NCBI GenBank assembly: GCA_034508935.3
Contig: CM067446.1
Coordinates: 20,460,401 to 20,524,400, forward strand
Direction of reading: 5' to 3'
DNA from: Berghia stephanieae
Taxonomy: Eukaryota; Mollusca; Gastropoda; Nudibranchia; Aeolidiidae
DNA length: 64,000 nt
Shown piece after piece: positions 62,125 to 64,000 of this stretch. A model generated the notes under the pieces. It ran no database searches. It worked only from the letters and a program-made list of their open reading frames with translations, and was not told where the DNA came from. The position numbers and the translations under genes were made by a program. Position 1 is the first letter of the stretch, and every line of letters begins with the position of its first letter.

Positions 62125-62336
62125 TATGAGAAAAATAGGGTATGGAGAAGTGCTAGATGAAAACAGAGAATAAAAAGTCAAGGGGTCGGTGCCAAACTCG
62201 GGATCCAATTGACACGACACCTCCGCCTGGCCGGGAGAGAGAGGACAGCGAACTGCCGCACAACCCGGCCAGGCGGAAGGTGACTTTTTATTCTCTGTTT
62301 TCATCTGGCACTTCTACATACCATATTTTTCTCATC
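62125..62336. mobile_element. Foldback element related to SINE family 3
   Basis: Inverted arms of about 55 bp (62125-62179, 62282-62336) share AGTGC.AGATGAAAACAGAG. Inside is a second, perfect 14-bp stem TCCGCCTGGCCGGG / CCCGGCCAGGCGGA (62222-62235, 62264-62277). The TCCGCCTGGCCGG block is shared with family 3. Confidence 0.75.
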
Positions 62337-62877
62337 ATTATTGATACAAGTGGCCGCTCCACACTTTTTAGATTTTTATCTCACTTTTCATAGTAGGCTG
62401 GAAATCGTTTGAGGAGTAAAAAAATATATAATATAGAGATAAACAAAACGTGTACAAGAGTGTCATGAAAAAAAAGTGGTCGATATGAAGAGGTGACGCT
62501 GATCAGAGTTATAACTAGTCATCGTCTTATTCATTAAGCACCGTACTGAGAAAAACTGTACACAAGTCAGACCTGCCAACCTTCCCAGAACGAAAAGGTG
62601 TATTCTATGATTCTAAAAAATGTATCTTTTAGCAAAAAAGTGTATTTTGTCCGCATGTGTGGAAAATAAAAGTGCGCAAAATACAAAAAATTATATAAAA
62701 GCTAACATCAAACCCAAATAAAAATAAACTCTGATCTTCATCATTCAAACATTCGTTTGCGGCAATCACTAGTAATTACAAAATTATCGGTTTATCGAGA
62801 AACTAAAACTTAATGACCATTTTAAATCAGTATAAGGCTCAGAAATTGCAATCTCTAAGGATATTGCTTTTGAAACA

Positions 62878-63410
62878 TGTTTTTGTTTTTATTGTAAGGT
62901 TTTACGGCGCTTGCAACACATTAGGTTATATCAGCGCCAGTAAAAAGGAAGAAAATGGGATAGTAAAATGTTCTAGAATTACAATTAAAGCACCCAAAAG
63001 AAAGTAAGACAAAGGGGAACTAGGAACAAATATGGATCAGATGTAGATTCCAAGTGCATATCACCAATGTACTTAGTTTGAGATCACTATAAGTCTCATC
63101 CGGACACAAGCACAAAATCCAACAAAGAGGAATACACTCAAATGCTTACACTATATATTAAAATTAACAAATATAATAATACATAACAGAGAGATGATTT
63201 ACAAGGGAAAAAAAAATATCATCTCCCAAAACAATAACTATGCATTTGACTGTTTCCATCCCAGCCAGGATTCCAACCAGGGCCAGGACAAAACCAAGTA
63301 ATCTCATTCCAAGACAAAGACAGAAAGCATGTTGGAAAACAGATATAAGGGGATAGAAGACACAGTATGTACCCCCCTGTCCACTATGGGAGGTCAGGAA
63401 CCCCACCCAG
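62878..63410 (-). mobile_element. G520 element, copy 14 (complete)
   Basis: A 533-bp minus-strand copy, close to copies 1, 4 and 9. A 12-bp imperfect duplication (GCTTTTGAAACA at 62866-62877, GCTTTCGAATCA at 63411-63422) flanks it. Confidence 0.82.
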
Positions 63411-63422
63411 GCTTTCGAATCA

Positions 63423-64000
63423 CTGAAAGAAATGACCAAAAGACCCCAAATATGTTGGTAGTATTAATGCTAATGCCCGTAGAAGAGGAGATGCTGGTTG
63501 TAGCGATGGTGGTGATGGATGAAGTGATGTGGTGGTGGTGTGGTTGTGGCAGTGACAATGCTGTGATGGTGGATGTAATTGTAACAGTGGTGATGCCATG
63601 GTGGCGATGGTTTGAGATGATGATGCTGATGTCCCAAATTAAGTTATGATGGTGATATACATCTGCCAGCCCAGTAAATCAGTTGAAGGTTATAAGATAA
63701 AATATTTGTGAGAGTGGTCTTCAATCTAATAGAGATGACAATTTGCAGCAGTGACAACATAATTCCACATACTAATACTATTACTGTTGGTCAAAAGGAT
63801 GGGAAATTCACACATACCACAGACAGGTTAAATACTTCTGGAGGATTCATTTTGAACCATTTTGTTCCTAAAGCTGCCCAGTTGGTAATGAAAAAAAATC
63901 ACTCATACAAAATAATAAATCTTTAAAAAAGATTATTAATTTTTTTAAAACAAAATAAAGTAATTTTAAATTACAAAGGGAAATAATCCATTTATGTTTA
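63423..64000. other. Window end, no gene seen
   Basis: A GGTGATG-rich low-complexity stretch at about 63480-63650 is followed by AT-rich sequence. Confidence 0.5.

Overview
This is an AT-rich animal nuclear window. It carries two intron-containing genes pointing at each other across a repeat-filled gap of about 23 kb. Short exons with GT/AG boundaries, tRNA-derived SINEs, LINEs, MITEs and very abundant microsatellites indicate a metazoan. The protein sequences look like those of a non-vertebrate bilaterian, probably marine; I cannot place it more closely from the sequence alone.

Gene 1 (plus strand, 12034-24728) encodes a TET methylcytosine dioxygenase. Eight exons can be read with matching splice phases: a long low-complexity exon ending in an AT-hook and the start of the Cys-rich domain, six short exons carrying the Cys-rich domain and the first half of the double-stranded beta-helix (Fe ligands H-R-D), and a long last exon holding a Ser/Gln/His-rich insert and the second half of the catalytic core. 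The last exon needs three frame changes, all in the direction of a one-base loss. No CXXC exon was found upstream. Positions 1-12033 hold only repeats, MITEs, SINE copies and two striking palindromes.

Gene 2 (minus strand, 60666-47695) encodes a coiled-coil protein of about 457 residues of the CDR2/CDR2L (Drosophila Centrocortin) family in six exons, all in phase and without breaks.

The gap (24729-47694) and the introns of gene 2 are full of mobile DNA. There is one nearly full-length RTE-like LINE (26499-29424, minus, 10-bp target duplication), at least three tRNA-type SINE families, fragments of other LINEs, several MITE families with terminal inverted repeats, and a family of about 525-bp elements (called G520 here) with about a dozen copies.

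G520 copies begin with CTGGGTGGGG and an ACCTCCC/GGGAGGT hairpin. They end with a GGCGCT/AGCGCC hairpin and an A-rich tail, and six insertions show 11-18 bp target duplications. I do not recognise the family. Its 3' stem-loop resembles in layout the 3' tails of a SINE family and of a LINE fragment in the same window, which suggests shared LINE machinery. G520, the stem-loop parallel and the two near-perfect palindromes (719 bp and 158 bp) are the most interesting signals.
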